Source: Hellea sp965224755 (GTDB lineage: Bacteria; Pseudomonadota; Alphaproteobacteria; Caulobacterales; Maricaulaceae). From it: DNA of 64,000 nucleotides. Below, piece by piece: positions 9,102-16,548 of the stretch. The notes beneath the pieces are model-generated. The model made no database searches, was not told the origin of the DNA, and worked only from the letters and a program-made list of their open reading frames with translations. The stretch covers positions 1,116,001 through 1,180,000 of the forward strand of contig OZ245061.1 in the NCBI GenBank assembly GCA_965224755.1. Direction: 5' to 3'. A program made the translations under genes and the position numbers. Numbering within the stretch: position 1 is the first letter of the stretch; every line of letters starts with the position of its first letter.

Positions 9102-10370
9102 GTGACTAAACTTGCCGCAACTCGATTAGGAAATGTGATTATGCAGGCGCAGGAAGCCCTTGAATTGGCCAATAATGCAGCCATTGGCGTGGCTGTGCCG
9201 GAATATTCCGTGCGCCGTCAACTAGCGAAACGTCTCTCCGACGTTATTTGTATTCCGGCTAGCCACTTAACCCCCCAAGAGCGCCATATGGCGGGCGATG
9301 TTTTGGTTGAATTGCTCCGCGATGCGGATTTAGATTTGCGCGAGAGCGTGGCTAAGCGGCTCGTCATGCTTAATGAAGCGCCGCGCACAATCCTCGTCAT
9401 ACTTGCCAAAGATAAGATAAACGTCGCGCGCCATGTTCTTGAGAACTCAAAGAGTCTTTCCGATTCAGATATGATCCAGATCATCCACAAAGTTTCCGGT
9501 GAGCACCGCAAGGTTATCGCCCAGCGCCGTAAGGTCGCCGATTCTGTTGTCGATATCTTGGTGCAATTCCTAGAAGAAGATGTTGTCGAAACATTGCTGA
9601 AAAATAAAGGCGCGAATTTCTCTGAAACAGCACTACAGCGTATTTTGACGGTTTCGCGCAGTCATCAAAACTATGTCACGCTCTTAATAAAGCGGCTTGA
9701 GCTCCGCCCGTCTCATGGCCTGACGATGTTCTGGTGGGCGAATGCCGCTAACCGTAAGAAAATCCTTCACCGTTTTGCTGTCACGCGGCAGGTGTTGCAG
9801 GAAAGCTGTCAGGATCTATTCCCCAAAGCGGCGGCTGAAGGGTGGTCAGATGCAGGCGTGCGTAAGGCCTTGCAATTTGTAGAACGCCGCCAGCGCAATC
9901 GCGCGGCTATTGACCGAAGTGAATACGAATCGCTCGAAGGGGCTGTTGACGCGGCGATTGAGCCGGGGCTGACCCGCAAGATTACAGAAGAAATTTCCTA
10001 TATTGCGGGCATCAAGCCTGCGACGGGCGCGCAAATTCTAACCGATAAAGGCGGGGAGGCGATTGCCATACTCTGCAAAGCGCCGGGCCTTGGTCGCGAC
10101 TATATTGAGAAATTTTGGCGAACCATGAAACGCCCCGTGCATGACGTGGACGGCTCTATCCACCCCGATTTGGCCCGCGTGATCGAAACCTATGACGTGA
10201 TCTCGACGGACAAAGCCCAGACTGTGTTGCGCTATTGGAATTGGTCGCTGACGGCTTCGCTCAATGCTGATGTGCTTCGCCATATTAAAGACGGGGTTAT
10301 CCCGCGCGAGGAAGATTACGGCGCGGCGGCGATAACAGCGGCGCTCGTCTTCGGCCATCGCGGCGGTTGA
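9102..10370 (+). CDS. DUF2336 domain protein
   Basis: This 422-residue, mostly helical protein matches the alphaproteobacterial DUF2336 family, with HEAT-like pairs such as YSVRRQLAKRLSDVI and DLRESVAKRLVMLNEAP, followed by a less conserved C-terminal half. No membrane segment or signal is seen. DUF2336 proteins are widespread in this class and of unknown role; HEAT-like surfaces suggest protein binding. The GTG start at 9102 lacks a clear ribosome site, and ATG 9141 (MQAQEALELA), with TTAGGAAA upstream, is a fair alternative. It is divergent from the M20 gene. Nothing links it to a specific pathway here. Confidence 0.8.
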   Translation: MTKLAATRLGNVIMQAQEALELANNAAIGVAVPEYSVRRQLAKRLSDVICIPASHLTPQERHMAGDVLVELLRDADLDLRESVAKRLVMLNEAPRTILVILAKDKINVARHVLENSKSLSDSDMIQIIHKVSGEHRKVIAQRRKVADSVVDILVQFLEEDVVETLLKNKGANFSETALQRILTVSRSHQNYVTLLIKRLELRPSHGLTMFWWANAANRKKILHRFAVTRQVLQESCQDLFPKAAAEGWSDAGVRKALQFVERRQRNRAAIDRSEYESLEGAVDAAIEPGLTRKITEEISYIAGIKPATGAQILTDKGGEAIAILCKAPGLGRDYIEKFWRTMKRPVHDVDGSIHPDLARVIETYDVISTDKAQTVLRYWNWSLTASLNADVLRHIKDGVIPREEDYGAAAITAALVFGHRGG

Positions 10371-10412
10371 TTTTAGCCGGATAAAGCGGTTCTAAATATT
10401 TTCATCTAGCTA

Positions 10413-10439
10413 TGTCGATTCTGTTATAATCCATTCGTC
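10413..10439 (+). promoter_or_regulatory. ECF42-type promoter upstream of the YCII/sigma pair
   Basis: TGTCGA (10413-10418) and CGTC (10436-10439) are spaced by 17 bp and lie about 50 bp upstream of the YCII gene. TGTCGA at -35 with CGA/TC at -10 is the signature described for ECF42 sigma factors, and the pair downstream encodes exactly such a factor and its DGPF/YCII partner. This suggests autoregulation. The motif is seen; use by this sigma factor is inference. Confidence 0.65.
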
Positions 10440-10488
10440 TTGTATATAGAGGGCCATGAAGGCCCTTATCATTCATAGGAGATGAAAA

Positions 10489-10839
10489 ATGCAGTATATT
10501 TGTTTGATCTATTCAGATGAGGCCTCAGGCCCTCGGCCCGGAACGCCCGAATTTGGCCCTTATATGCAAGCCTATCAGGAATTCACGGCGCGTATTCAGG
10601 CAGACGGTGTGTTTGTGGCGGGTGATGCTTTGCAGCCTAGTGCCGCGGCCACAACCGTTAGCTTGGAAACCGGAAAGGCGGTTATGACAGACGGGCCATT
10701 TGCCGAGACCAAAGAACAGCTTGGCGGATATTACCTTCTGGACTGTGACAATCTGGATTCTGCCTTGGACTATGCGGCGATGATTCCGACAGCAAAGCAT
10801 GGGCGTGTTGAAGTGCGCCCTGTGATGGTTTTTGATTAA
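10489..10839 (+). CDS. YCII-related (DGPF) domain protein
   Basis: This 116-residue protein has the YCII/DGPF fold signature: MQYICLIYSDE at the start, then a central TDGPFAETKEQLGGYYLLD block and a C-terminal HGRVEVRPV strand. The DGPF motif defines the subfamily found beside ECF42 sigma factors. It has a good ribosome site (AGGAG before the ATG). These proteins are small alpha-beta barrel dimers; their biochemical role is not settled, but the conserved linkage and the ECF42-like promoter in front suggest a target or partner of the neighbouring sigma factor. Confidence 0.93.
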   Translation: MQYICLIYSDEASGPRPGTPEFGPYMQAYQEFTARIQADGVFVAGDALQPSAAATTVSLETGKAVMTDGPFAETKEQLGGYYLLDCDNLDSALDYAAMIPTAKHGRVEVRPVMVFD

Positions 10840-10865
10840 CCACGCTTGACCGCAAACTTTAAGCC

Positions 10866-12140
10866 ATGTTGCCACCATTCACACTTGAACACTCAATTGA
10901 TAGAATTGTTCGGGAAGAATGGGGGCGCATTTTGGCAAGCATTACTAAATCTTGCGGAGATTTACAGCTTGCTGAAGACAGCCTCCAAGATGCGGTAGAG
11001 GCGGCGCTGATAGGCTGGCAAGAAAAGGGCCTGCCAAAATCACCTGCGGCTTGGCTGATCACGACGGCGCGGCGAAAAACAATAGACCGCCTTCGCCGAA
11101 GGCAGAGTTTTGTAAAAAAACAAGCGGAAATTTCTTATTTGGCAGACTTGGAAAGCCAATTCCAGGAGTCTGATACGCCAATGGAAATTCCGGATAAACG
11201 CCTTGAGTTAATCTTCACCTGTTGTCACCCAAGTTTGGCGGATAAGACTAAAGTAGCTTTGACATTACGCACCGTTGGCGGCTTGACGACAGATGAAATT
11301 GCCAAGGCCTTTTTGGACAAACCACAAACGATTGCGCAGCGTCTTGTGCGGGCAAAGAAGAAAATAAAACTGGCTGGAATTGCCTATGAAGTTCCGGGTA
11401 AAGATCAACTTTCGGGGCGGTTAAAGCATGTTTTAAGCACCATATACCTTGTTTTTAATGAGGGCTATGCGGCTTCGTCCGGGGAAAATCTCACGCGTGT
11501 GGATTTGATTGTTGAGGCCATTCGCATCGCCCGGATCACAGCTCACCTGATGCCGGATGAGGCCGAGGTTTCAGGCTTGCTTGCTTTAATGTTGCTGCAT
11601 GATTCTCGCCGATTTGCGCGTCTTGATGCGGGGGGACGTATGGTGCCGCTGGAAAAACAAAACCGAGCGAAATGGGACAGTCACAAAATTGCCGAAGGCA
11701 CAACGCTATTACATGAAACATTGTCTCGGCAAAAACTCGGCCCCTATCAAATACAAGCCTGTATCAGTGCGCTTCATGTGGAAGCGCCAAGCTGGGAACA
11801 GACGGATTGGCCGCAAATCGCGGCTCTATATAATCTTCTTTATAGGGTTCAGCCCTCTCCGGTTATTCGCATCAATCAGGCTTTGGCGATTTCTTATGCA
11901 GAGTCTATTGAGGCCGCCCTTAAGATATTGGATGACGTGTCCAACCATACAAATATCATGCAGTATAAGTCCTATTATGTAGCTCGCGCCGACCTTATGG
12001 CTCGCGCCGGGCAGGCCGGGGAGGCGAAAAAGCTCTTGGAACAGGCCATCAATCTATCGGGTAATGATGTCGAACGTGATTTTTTGCTTGATAAAGCTAA
12101 GAATATTGAAAAACCCCGCCAAAACAAACCGAAGATATAA
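10866..12140 (+). CDS. ECF42-type RNA polymerase sigma factor with C-terminal TPR-like extension
   Basis: The 424-residue protein has an N-terminal sigma region 2 (SITKSCGDLQLAEDSLQDAV and PAAWLITTARRKTIDRLRR) and region 4 (LTLRTVGGLTTDEIAKAFL then AQRLVRAKKKIK), followed by a 230-residue helical extension (DUF6596 and TPR-like) with FNEGYAASSGENLTRVDL. This long C-terminal extension and the adjacent DGPF/YCII gene are the hallmarks of the ECF42 group, which has no anti-sigma gene; the extension is thought to control activity. It is 26 bp after the YCII stop and shares its promoter. The signal sensed is unknown. Confidence 0.93.
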   Translation: MLPPFTLEHSIDRIVREEWGRILASITKSCGDLQLAEDSLQDAVEAALIGWQEKGLPKSPAAWLITTARRKTIDRLRRRQSFVKKQAEISYLADLESQFQESDTPMEIPDKRLELIFTCCHPSLADKTKVALTLRTVGGLTTDEIAKAFLDKPQTIAQRLVRAKKKIKLAGIAYEVPGKDQLSGRLKHVLSTIYLVFNEGYAASSGENLTRVDLIVEAIRIARITAHLMPDEAEVSGLLALMLLHDSRRFARLDAGGRMVPLEKQNRAKWDSHKIAEGTTLLHETLSRQKLGPYQIQACISALHVEAPSWEQTDWPQIAALYNLLYRVQPSPVIRINQALAISYAESIEAALKILDDVSNHTNIMQYKSYYVARADLMARAGQAGEAKKLLEQAINLSGNDVERDFLLDKAKNIEKPRQNKPKI

Positions 12141-12233
12141 TATTTCTCCATAGAATTTATCCCAAGAAAAAAGCTCACTAAATTTCGATTTAACTTTCGC
12201 TCTATTGCTTCGGCGTCTAAATATATCTTAATA

Positions 12234-12247
12234 ATGATAAGAATCAT
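12234..12247. promoter_or_regulatory. Palindrome ATGAT-N4-ATCAT upstream of the Mrp operon
   Basis: A perfect 5-bp inverted repeat with a 4-bp spacer lies 19 bp before the first Mrp gene start, in an AT-rich leader. It could be an operator, and it loosely resembles half of a Fur-type site. No firm assignment is possible from one copy. Confidence 0.3.
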
Positions 12248-12265
12248 AAGGTGGAGTGGCTTTTG

Positions 12266-12760
12266 ATGCGTTTCGCATTCATCCTCATATTGGCTATGAT
12301 CGCAACATGGTTGACCCTGTCAGGCTATTTCACGCCTATGCTGCTCACGCTCGGGGCTATCTCTATTGCTTTCGTTGTCTGGATGTGCGCGCGAATGGGG
12401 ATTTTAGACCGCGAGACCGCGCCTTATCTGACGATGCCGCAAACCCTGTCTTATTTCGCTTGGCTATTTTCCGAGATTGTTAAAGCCAATGTTCAGGTTG
12501 TGCGCGCTGTGCTCAGCCCTGATCTGGAAATATCGCCGACATTGACAAAAATTCCTCTGCCGAGCGATTCAGATATCGCTCAAGCCAATTTTGCCAATTC
12601 TATTACTCTTACGCCGGGTACTGTCAGCGTAGAAATGCACGACGATCATATTCTTGTCCATGCCCTGCTCAAAGAGATGAGCAAACCTTCTGATTTTGCT
12701 GAAATGGGCGAGCGCGCGGCTTGGGCTGTTGGCGAGCCTATAGAAGGGGAAGATCGCTGA
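12266..12760 (+). CDS. mrpE: Mrp-type Na+/H+ antiporter subunit E
   Basis: This 164-residue protein has two or three N-terminal membrane helices (FAFILILAMIATWLTLSGYF, LLTLGAISIAFVVWMCARM) and a cytoplasmic domain with the MrpE signature: VQVVRAVLSPDLEISPTL, then FANSITLTPGTVSVE. I chose the ATG at 12266 because GGTGGAG sits at 12250-12256; the in-frame GTG at 12251 lies inside that site. It is the first gene of a tightly packed operon (E, F, G, B', B, C, D, D, X, D, mucR). Subunit E is part of the assembled antiporter complex, with no direct transport role established. Confidence 0.93.
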   Translation: MRFAFILILAMIATWLTLSGYFTPMLLTLGAISIAFVVWMCARMGILDRETAPYLTMPQTLSYFAWLFSEIVKANVQVVRAVLSPDLEISPTLTKIPLPSDSDIAQANFANSITLTPGTVSVEMHDDHILVHALLKEMSKPSDFAEMGERAAWAVGEPIEGEDR

Positions 12761-13071
12761 TGGAGCACTTCCTTGGATATTTTAACCTCGCCGTGGCTTT
12801 TTTTCTGATTGTCAGCATGGCGATGATGCTTGGACGCTTGCTTGGCGGCCCGACGCTTTATGACCGGATTTTGGCAGTGAATTCCTTTGGCACCAAGACA
12901 ATTTTATTTCTCTGCGTTTTTTGTTTTGTCATTAACCGTCCTGACGGGGTCGATATTGCGCTGCTTTATGCGCTGATGAATTTTATCGCGACCATTGCCG
13001 TGCTGAAATTCTTTAATTACCGGGCTTTGGATGTATCACTTAACGAGCGGGAGGCAGCCTATGATGATTGA
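12760..13071 (+). CDS. mrpF: Mrp-type Na+/H+ antiporter subunit F
   Basis: This 103-residue three-helix membrane protein has the MrpF motif GRLLGGPTLYDRILAVN after helix 1, and helices FGTKTILFLCVFCFV and IALLYALMNFIATIAVLKFF. The ATG at 12760 overlaps the TGA of subunit E (TGATG), so translation is coupled; the frame stays open further upstream but that stretch lies inside mrpE. MrpF is needed in Bacillus Mrp and has been tied to cholate efflux there; here it is simply part of the complex. Confidence 0.93.
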   Translation: MEHFLGYFNLAVAFFLIVSMAMMLGRLLGGPTLYDRILAVNSFGTKTILFLCVFCFVINRPDGVDIALLYALMNFIATIAVLKFFNYRALDVSLNEREAAYDD

Positions 13072-13462
13072 GTTGATTCTCGCGGGAGCGCCCGATCACA
13101 TTGCCGCCCAGCCTATTGATTGGCTTGGCATATTTCGCGCTGCTTTATCCTGCCTCTCCATCGCGGCGGGATTGTTCTTCGTTCTCGCGGGCACGCTCGG
13201 CGTTTTGCGCTTGCCGGATTTTTATACGCGGCTTCACGCGGCGGGCATGACCGATACGCTTGGCGCGGAACTGATCTTGCTCGGCTTGATTATCCAGTCG
13301 GGATTTACCCAGATGAGCCTGAAATTATTGCTTGTCGCCTTCTTTCTTTTACTGACCAGCCCGACGGCCACCCATGCTGTGGCCCATGCCGCCTATAAAG
13401 CCGGCCTGAAACCTATATTGGGGAAATACCGCGCGCCTGAACCGGAAAGTGAGGCAAAATAA
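13061..13462 (+). CDS. mrpG: Mrp-type Na+/H+ antiporter subunit G
   Basis: This 133-residue protein has three membrane helices and the MrpG signature GVLRLPDFYTRLHAAGMTDT, followed by a helix with LLLVAFFLLLTSPTATHAVA and then HAAYKAG. The start is ATG 13061 (MMIELILAG), preceded by GGGAGG inside the end of mrpF, giving an 11-bp overlap. Frame upstream of this ATG is open but within mrpF. The C-terminus is short and charged. E-F-G order at the operon head differs from the Bacillus order A-G and is typical of split-type Mrp/Mnh operons. Confidence 0.93.
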   Translation: MMIELILAGAPDHIAAQPIDWLGIFRAALSCLSIAAGLFFVLAGTLGVLRLPDFYTRLHAAGMTDTLGAELILLGLIIQSGFTQMSLKLLLVAFFLLLTSPTATHAVAHAAYKAGLKPILGKYRAPEPESEAK

Positions 13463-14178
13463 TGATCTCCGCCTCATTTGTTCCGCCGACCATTATTCTG
13501 GATATCGGCCTGATGGCTATTTTGGTCGTCGTCGCTTTCGCCGTAGTGCGGATCCGCAGCCTGTTTGCGATTGTGATGTTGCAAGGCGTTTATAGCCTTG
13601 TCTCTGCGGCTTGGTTCGTCTCGCTAGACGCAGTCGATGTAGCCTTTACCGAAGCGGCTGTCGGAGCCGGGGTTTCCACAGTGTTGATGCTCGCGGCGAT
13701 GCTGCTTGCCGACCGAGAATCCAGTCCCGTTCCTGTTTCAAAACAAATAGCGCCGCTTCTTGTCGTAATCGTTGCGGGGCTCGCTATGTTCTATGCCATA
13801 GGCGACATGCCGGCTTATGGCGACGCAAATTCTGCGGCGAATAGCTATGTCGGCATGGACTATATGGAGCGCACGGCAGAAGAGATACATATTCCCAATG
13901 TCGTGACCGCGGTTTTGGCCAGCTATCGAGGCTATGATACATTTGGCGAAACCGTTGTGATTTTTGCGGCGGGCCTGGGCGTGCTTTTATTACTTGGCCT
14001 GAACGGTAATGCCGGACGCTGGAGCGCCTCTCCAAACGGCCAAAGGCTCTCTGCGCCATCAGCGCCTACGGCCGAAATACCTCATAAACCAGCCCCTAAA
14101 AAGAAACGCGGGCGGCCCAAAGGTTCCAAGAATCAGCCTCCCCGCAATCCTAAAAAAACAGGAGGACGTAATGCGTGA
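13462..14178 (+). CDS. DUF4040/MbhD-type Mrp subunit (MrpA C-terminal equivalent) with AT-hook-like tail
   Basis: This 238-residue membrane protein starts with the MbhD/DUF4040 domain (VVAFAVVRIRSLFAIVMLQG, then DAVDVAFTEAAVGAGVSTV), which in full-length MrpA is the C-terminal part, followed by an MbhE-like segment (ASYRGYDTFGETVVIFAAG). So MrpA is split here. The last 26 residues are unusual: a strongly basic tail (residues about 213-238) containing RGRPKGSKN, the canonical AT-hook core. The stop overlaps the start of mrpB by 8 bp, so the tail is read in the expected frame. The antiporter role is firm by family; the tail's role is unknown. Confidence 0.88.
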   Translation: MISASFVPPTIILDIGLMAILVVVAFAVVRIRSLFAIVMLQGVYSLVSAAWFVSLDAVDVAFTEAAVGAGVSTVLMLAAMLLADRESSPVPVSKQIAPLLVVIVAGLAMFYAIGDMPAYGDANSAANSYVGMDYMERTAEEIHIPNVVTAVLASYRGYDTFGETVVIFAAGLGVLLLLGLNGNAGRWSASPNGQRLSAPSAPTAEIPHKPAPKKKRGRPKGSKNQPPRNPKKTGGRNA

Positions 14179-14611
14179 TCCTCATGTCATCTTGCGGGTC
14201 GTCTCTAAGGCGCTTATCCCGCTTATCGCGCTCTTTGCCTTTTATGTGCAGTTCCACGGCGATTTCGGGCCCGGCGGAGGGTTCCAAGCTGGCGTAATTC
14301 TCGCGGCGTCTGTTATTCTCTACGCGCTTATTTTTGGTCTGGACGCTGCTAAAAAAGCCTTTCCGCCAAGCTGGGTTAGGTTCGGTATGACGCTAGGGGT
14401 TTTGCTTTATGGCGGGACGGGCGTTGTAACTTGGCTGCTCGGCGGCGAGTTTCTTAATTACGGCGTTCTCGCCCATGATCCTTCCCACGGCCAGCATTAC
14501 GGTATTCTGGCGGTTGAGTTGGGCGTGCTGTGCACAGTCGCTTCGGTGATGGTTGCGATTTTTTACGCTTTTGGCTCGCGCCAACCTGAAACAGACGGGG
14601 AGAATTGGTAA
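14171..14611 (+). CDS. mrpB: Mrp-type Na+/H+ antiporter subunit B
   Basis: This 146-residue protein has four helices and the MrpB signature FHGDFGPGGGFQAGVILAAS, then GVLAHDPSHGQHYGILAVEL. The ATG at 14171 is preceded by GGAGGA and overlaps the end of the DUF4040-type gene; the reading frame extends upstream to 14009 but without a supported start. MrpB is an integral subunit of the complex between the C and A modules in solved Mrp structures. Confidence 0.93.
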   Translation: MRDPHVILRVVSKALIPLIALFAFYVQFHGDFGPGGGFQAGVILAASVILYALIFGLDAAKKAFPPSWVRFGMTLGVLLYGGTGVVTWLLGGEFLNYGVLAHDPSHGQHYGILAVELGVLCTVASVMVAIFYAFGSRQPETDGENW

Positions 14612-15021
14612 TGTTCTCGGTTCTGTTTGAGCAATATAATTATGCCATTGTTATCATCTTGATGATGACGGGATTATACGTTGTCTTTGCCAGCCGAAAC
14701 TTGATCAAAAAATTGGTTGGCCTGTCAATTTTCCAAACATCTGTCTTTCTGCTTTATATTACAATTGGCAAGGTGGCGGGCGGACAGCCGCCTATTCTTG
14801 TAGATAGTCATGGCGGGGACCATGCCGCCGCGCATTCTGATGTCATTTACTCCAACCCGCTGCCGCATGTTCTTATTCTGACCGCGATTGTAGTGGGCGT
14901 CGCGACTTTGGCGATTGGCTTGGCTCTCGTTGTGCGTATCCGCGAGGTTTACGGCACGATTGAAGAAGACGCGATCAATGCGCTGGATTACCAATATAAC
15001 CTAGAGGGTATTGAGGACTAA
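14611..15021 (+). CDS. mrpC: Mrp-type Na+/H+ antiporter subunit C (NuoK-like)
   Basis: This 136-residue NuoK-like protein has three helices, with YVVFASRNLIKKLVGLSIFQ (the conserved NuoK/MrpC region), a polar loop containing DSHGGDHAAAHSDVIYSNPL, and PHVLILTAIVVGVATLAIGL. The ATG at 14611 overlaps the TAA of mrpB and follows GGGGAGAA; the TTG at 14605 is a less likely start. NuoK-type subunits carry membrane glutamates in complex I; here helix 2 is poor in acids, as is usual for MrpC. Confidence 0.93.
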   Translation: MFSVLFEQYNYAIVIILMMTGLYVVFASRNLIKKLVGLSIFQTSVFLLYITIGKVAGGQPPILVDSHGGDHAAAHSDVIYSNPLPHVLILTAIVVGVATLAIGLALVVRIREVYGTIEEDAINALDYQYNLEGIED

Positions 15022-16547
15022 TGGATTTACTCTCTTACTTTCCCGCTTGGATGTTGGAGCACGGCCCGGCGCTGATTATCGCCTTGCCTTTATTGCTCGG
15101 CGCAATCACGGCGATATTGCCTAACCGCACATGGGCGTGGTGGACGGCGCTGATTGTGACCTTGATCTGCGCGGCTACGTCTTTTGGCTTATTGCTACAG
15201 GTGTTTTCTAGCGGCTCTATGACCTACCCGCTTGGTGGATGGGATCCGCCGCACGGCATTGCGCTTGTCGTTGATGCGCTTAACGCGCCGGTATTATTGC
15301 TGATCGCCGCCATGGCTGTTGTCACGGTGATCTACGCCATGCCCGCAACTGTGGCCGAAGTTCAACCCAAGAAACGCGCGCCTTTTTATGCGGCTTTCCT
15401 GCTGTGCTTCGCGGGCCTCATGGGCATGGTCGTCACGGGCGATGCGTTTAATGTTTTTGTTTTCCTCGAAGTTAGTTCAATCTCGACTTACGCGCTTGTT
15501 GCCATGGGCGCGGCGCGGGATCGCCGGGCTTTGGCGGCGTCGTATAATTACCTTATTTTGGGCTCTATCGGCGCGACCTTCTTTGTTATTGGTCTCGGCT
15601 TTCTCTATATGGAAACCGGGACACTCAACATGGCCGATATGGGCCGTATTTTGGCTGATCTTGACGGCGGTTCCAGAGTTGCGAAAGTTGCCTTTGGCTT
15701 TATCATCGTTGGTCTTGGCCTCAAACTGGCTATGTTTCCGCTGCATATGTGGCTGCCCGGCGCCTATGCTTATTCGCCGACTATGGTGACAGTATTTCTG
15801 GCCTCGACGGCGACCAAAGCTGCGCTCTATCTCTTGCTGCGGTTCACCTTCACCATCTTCGACCCAAGCTTTGATTATGTCGCAGTTGTTCTACAATACC
15901 TAATCGTGGGTGTGGGCGTCGCCGGGATGCTCTTTGCCTCGCTGCAAGCGATTTTCCAAACCGATGCGCGCCGCACATTGGCGTTTTCGTCTGTGGCGCA
16001 GGTTGGCTATATGCTGCTCGGTATAGGCCTTGCGACAGCGGCGGGTCTTGCGGCGGGTTATCTGCATTTGCTAAACCACGCAGTCATTAAGGGCGGTCTT
16101 TTCCTCGCCATGGGCGCGTTCTGGTACCGCTTTGGCATTACCCGGATTTCTGATTTTAACGGCTTGTCCAAAACCATGCCGTGGACGATGGGGGCCTTTA
16201 CGATTTCCGGCCTCTCCCTGATTGGTGTTCCCTTCACGGCAGGTTTTGTCTCCAAGGTTAATCTCGCAATAGCCGCTGCCGATAAAGGCTGGTGGTGGGC
16301 GGTCGCGGTGATTGTGGTGACATCGGTTATGGCGATTATCTACATAGGGCGGATTCTATTGGCGGCTTATTTCCAAAACCCGCCCATTATAAATGGCCAG
16401 ATTGTTGCCAAGAATGAAGCGCCGTTGATGATGCTAATCCCGATGTGGGTGCTGGCGGCTTTATCTGTGGCCATAGGCGTTAATGCTGACCGCATGGTGG
16501 CGGCGGCAGAGGGCGCGGCTAGTCTCTTAATAGGCGGGGGAGGTTAG
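15021..16547 (+). CDS. mrpD: Mrp-type antiporter subunit D (NuoL/M/N-like), first copy
   Basis: This 508-residue polytopic protein of the proton_antipo_M family has about 14 helices. Typical elements are GDAFNVFVFLEVSSIS (with the conserved membrane Glu), LGLKLAMFPLHMWLPGAYAYSP (with Lys and the conserved HxWLP) and TDARRTLAFSSVAQVGYMLLG. The start ATG overlaps the mrpC stop. It is the first of three NuoL/M/N-like subunits in this operon and closest in motif pattern to canonical MrpD. It forms one of the proton or sodium half-channels in the inner membrane. Confidence 0.93.
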   Translation: MDLLSYFPAWMLEHGPALIIALPLLLGAITAILPNRTWAWWTALIVTLICAATSFGLLLQVFSSGSMTYPLGGWDPPHGIALVVDALNAPVLLLIAAMAVVTVIYAMPATVAEVQPKKRAPFYAAFLLCFAGLMGMVVTGDAFNVFVFLEVSSISTYALVAMGAARDRRALAASYNYLILGSIGATFFVIGLGFLYMETGTLNMADMGRILADLDGGSRVAKVAFGFIIVGLGLKLAMFPLHMWLPGAYAYSPTMVTVFLASTATKAALYLLLRFTFTIFDPSFDYVAVVLQYLIVGVGVAGMLFASLQAIFQTDARRTLAFSSVAQVGYMLLGIGLATAAGLAAGYLHLLNHAVIKGGLFLAMGAFWYRFGITRISDFNGLSKTMPWTMGAFTISGLSLIGVPFTAGFVSKVNLAIAAADKGWWWAVAVIVVTSVMAIIYIGRILLAAYFQNPPIINGQIVAKNEAPLMMLIPMWVLAALSVAIGVNADRMVAAAEGAASLLIGGGG

Positions 16548-16548
16548 C

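Noticed and set aside
12251..12265. GTG start for mrpE at 12251
   Set aside because: The GTG is inside the likely ribosome site GGTGGAG; ATG 12266 has proper spacing.
13031..13060. Upstream start for mrpG at 13031
   Set aside because: No ribosome site; GGGAGG precedes ATG 13061.
14009..14170. Upstream extension of mrpB
   Set aside because: The extension is a basic, low-complexity stretch inside the DUF4040-type gene in another frame; GGAGGA precedes ATG 14171.
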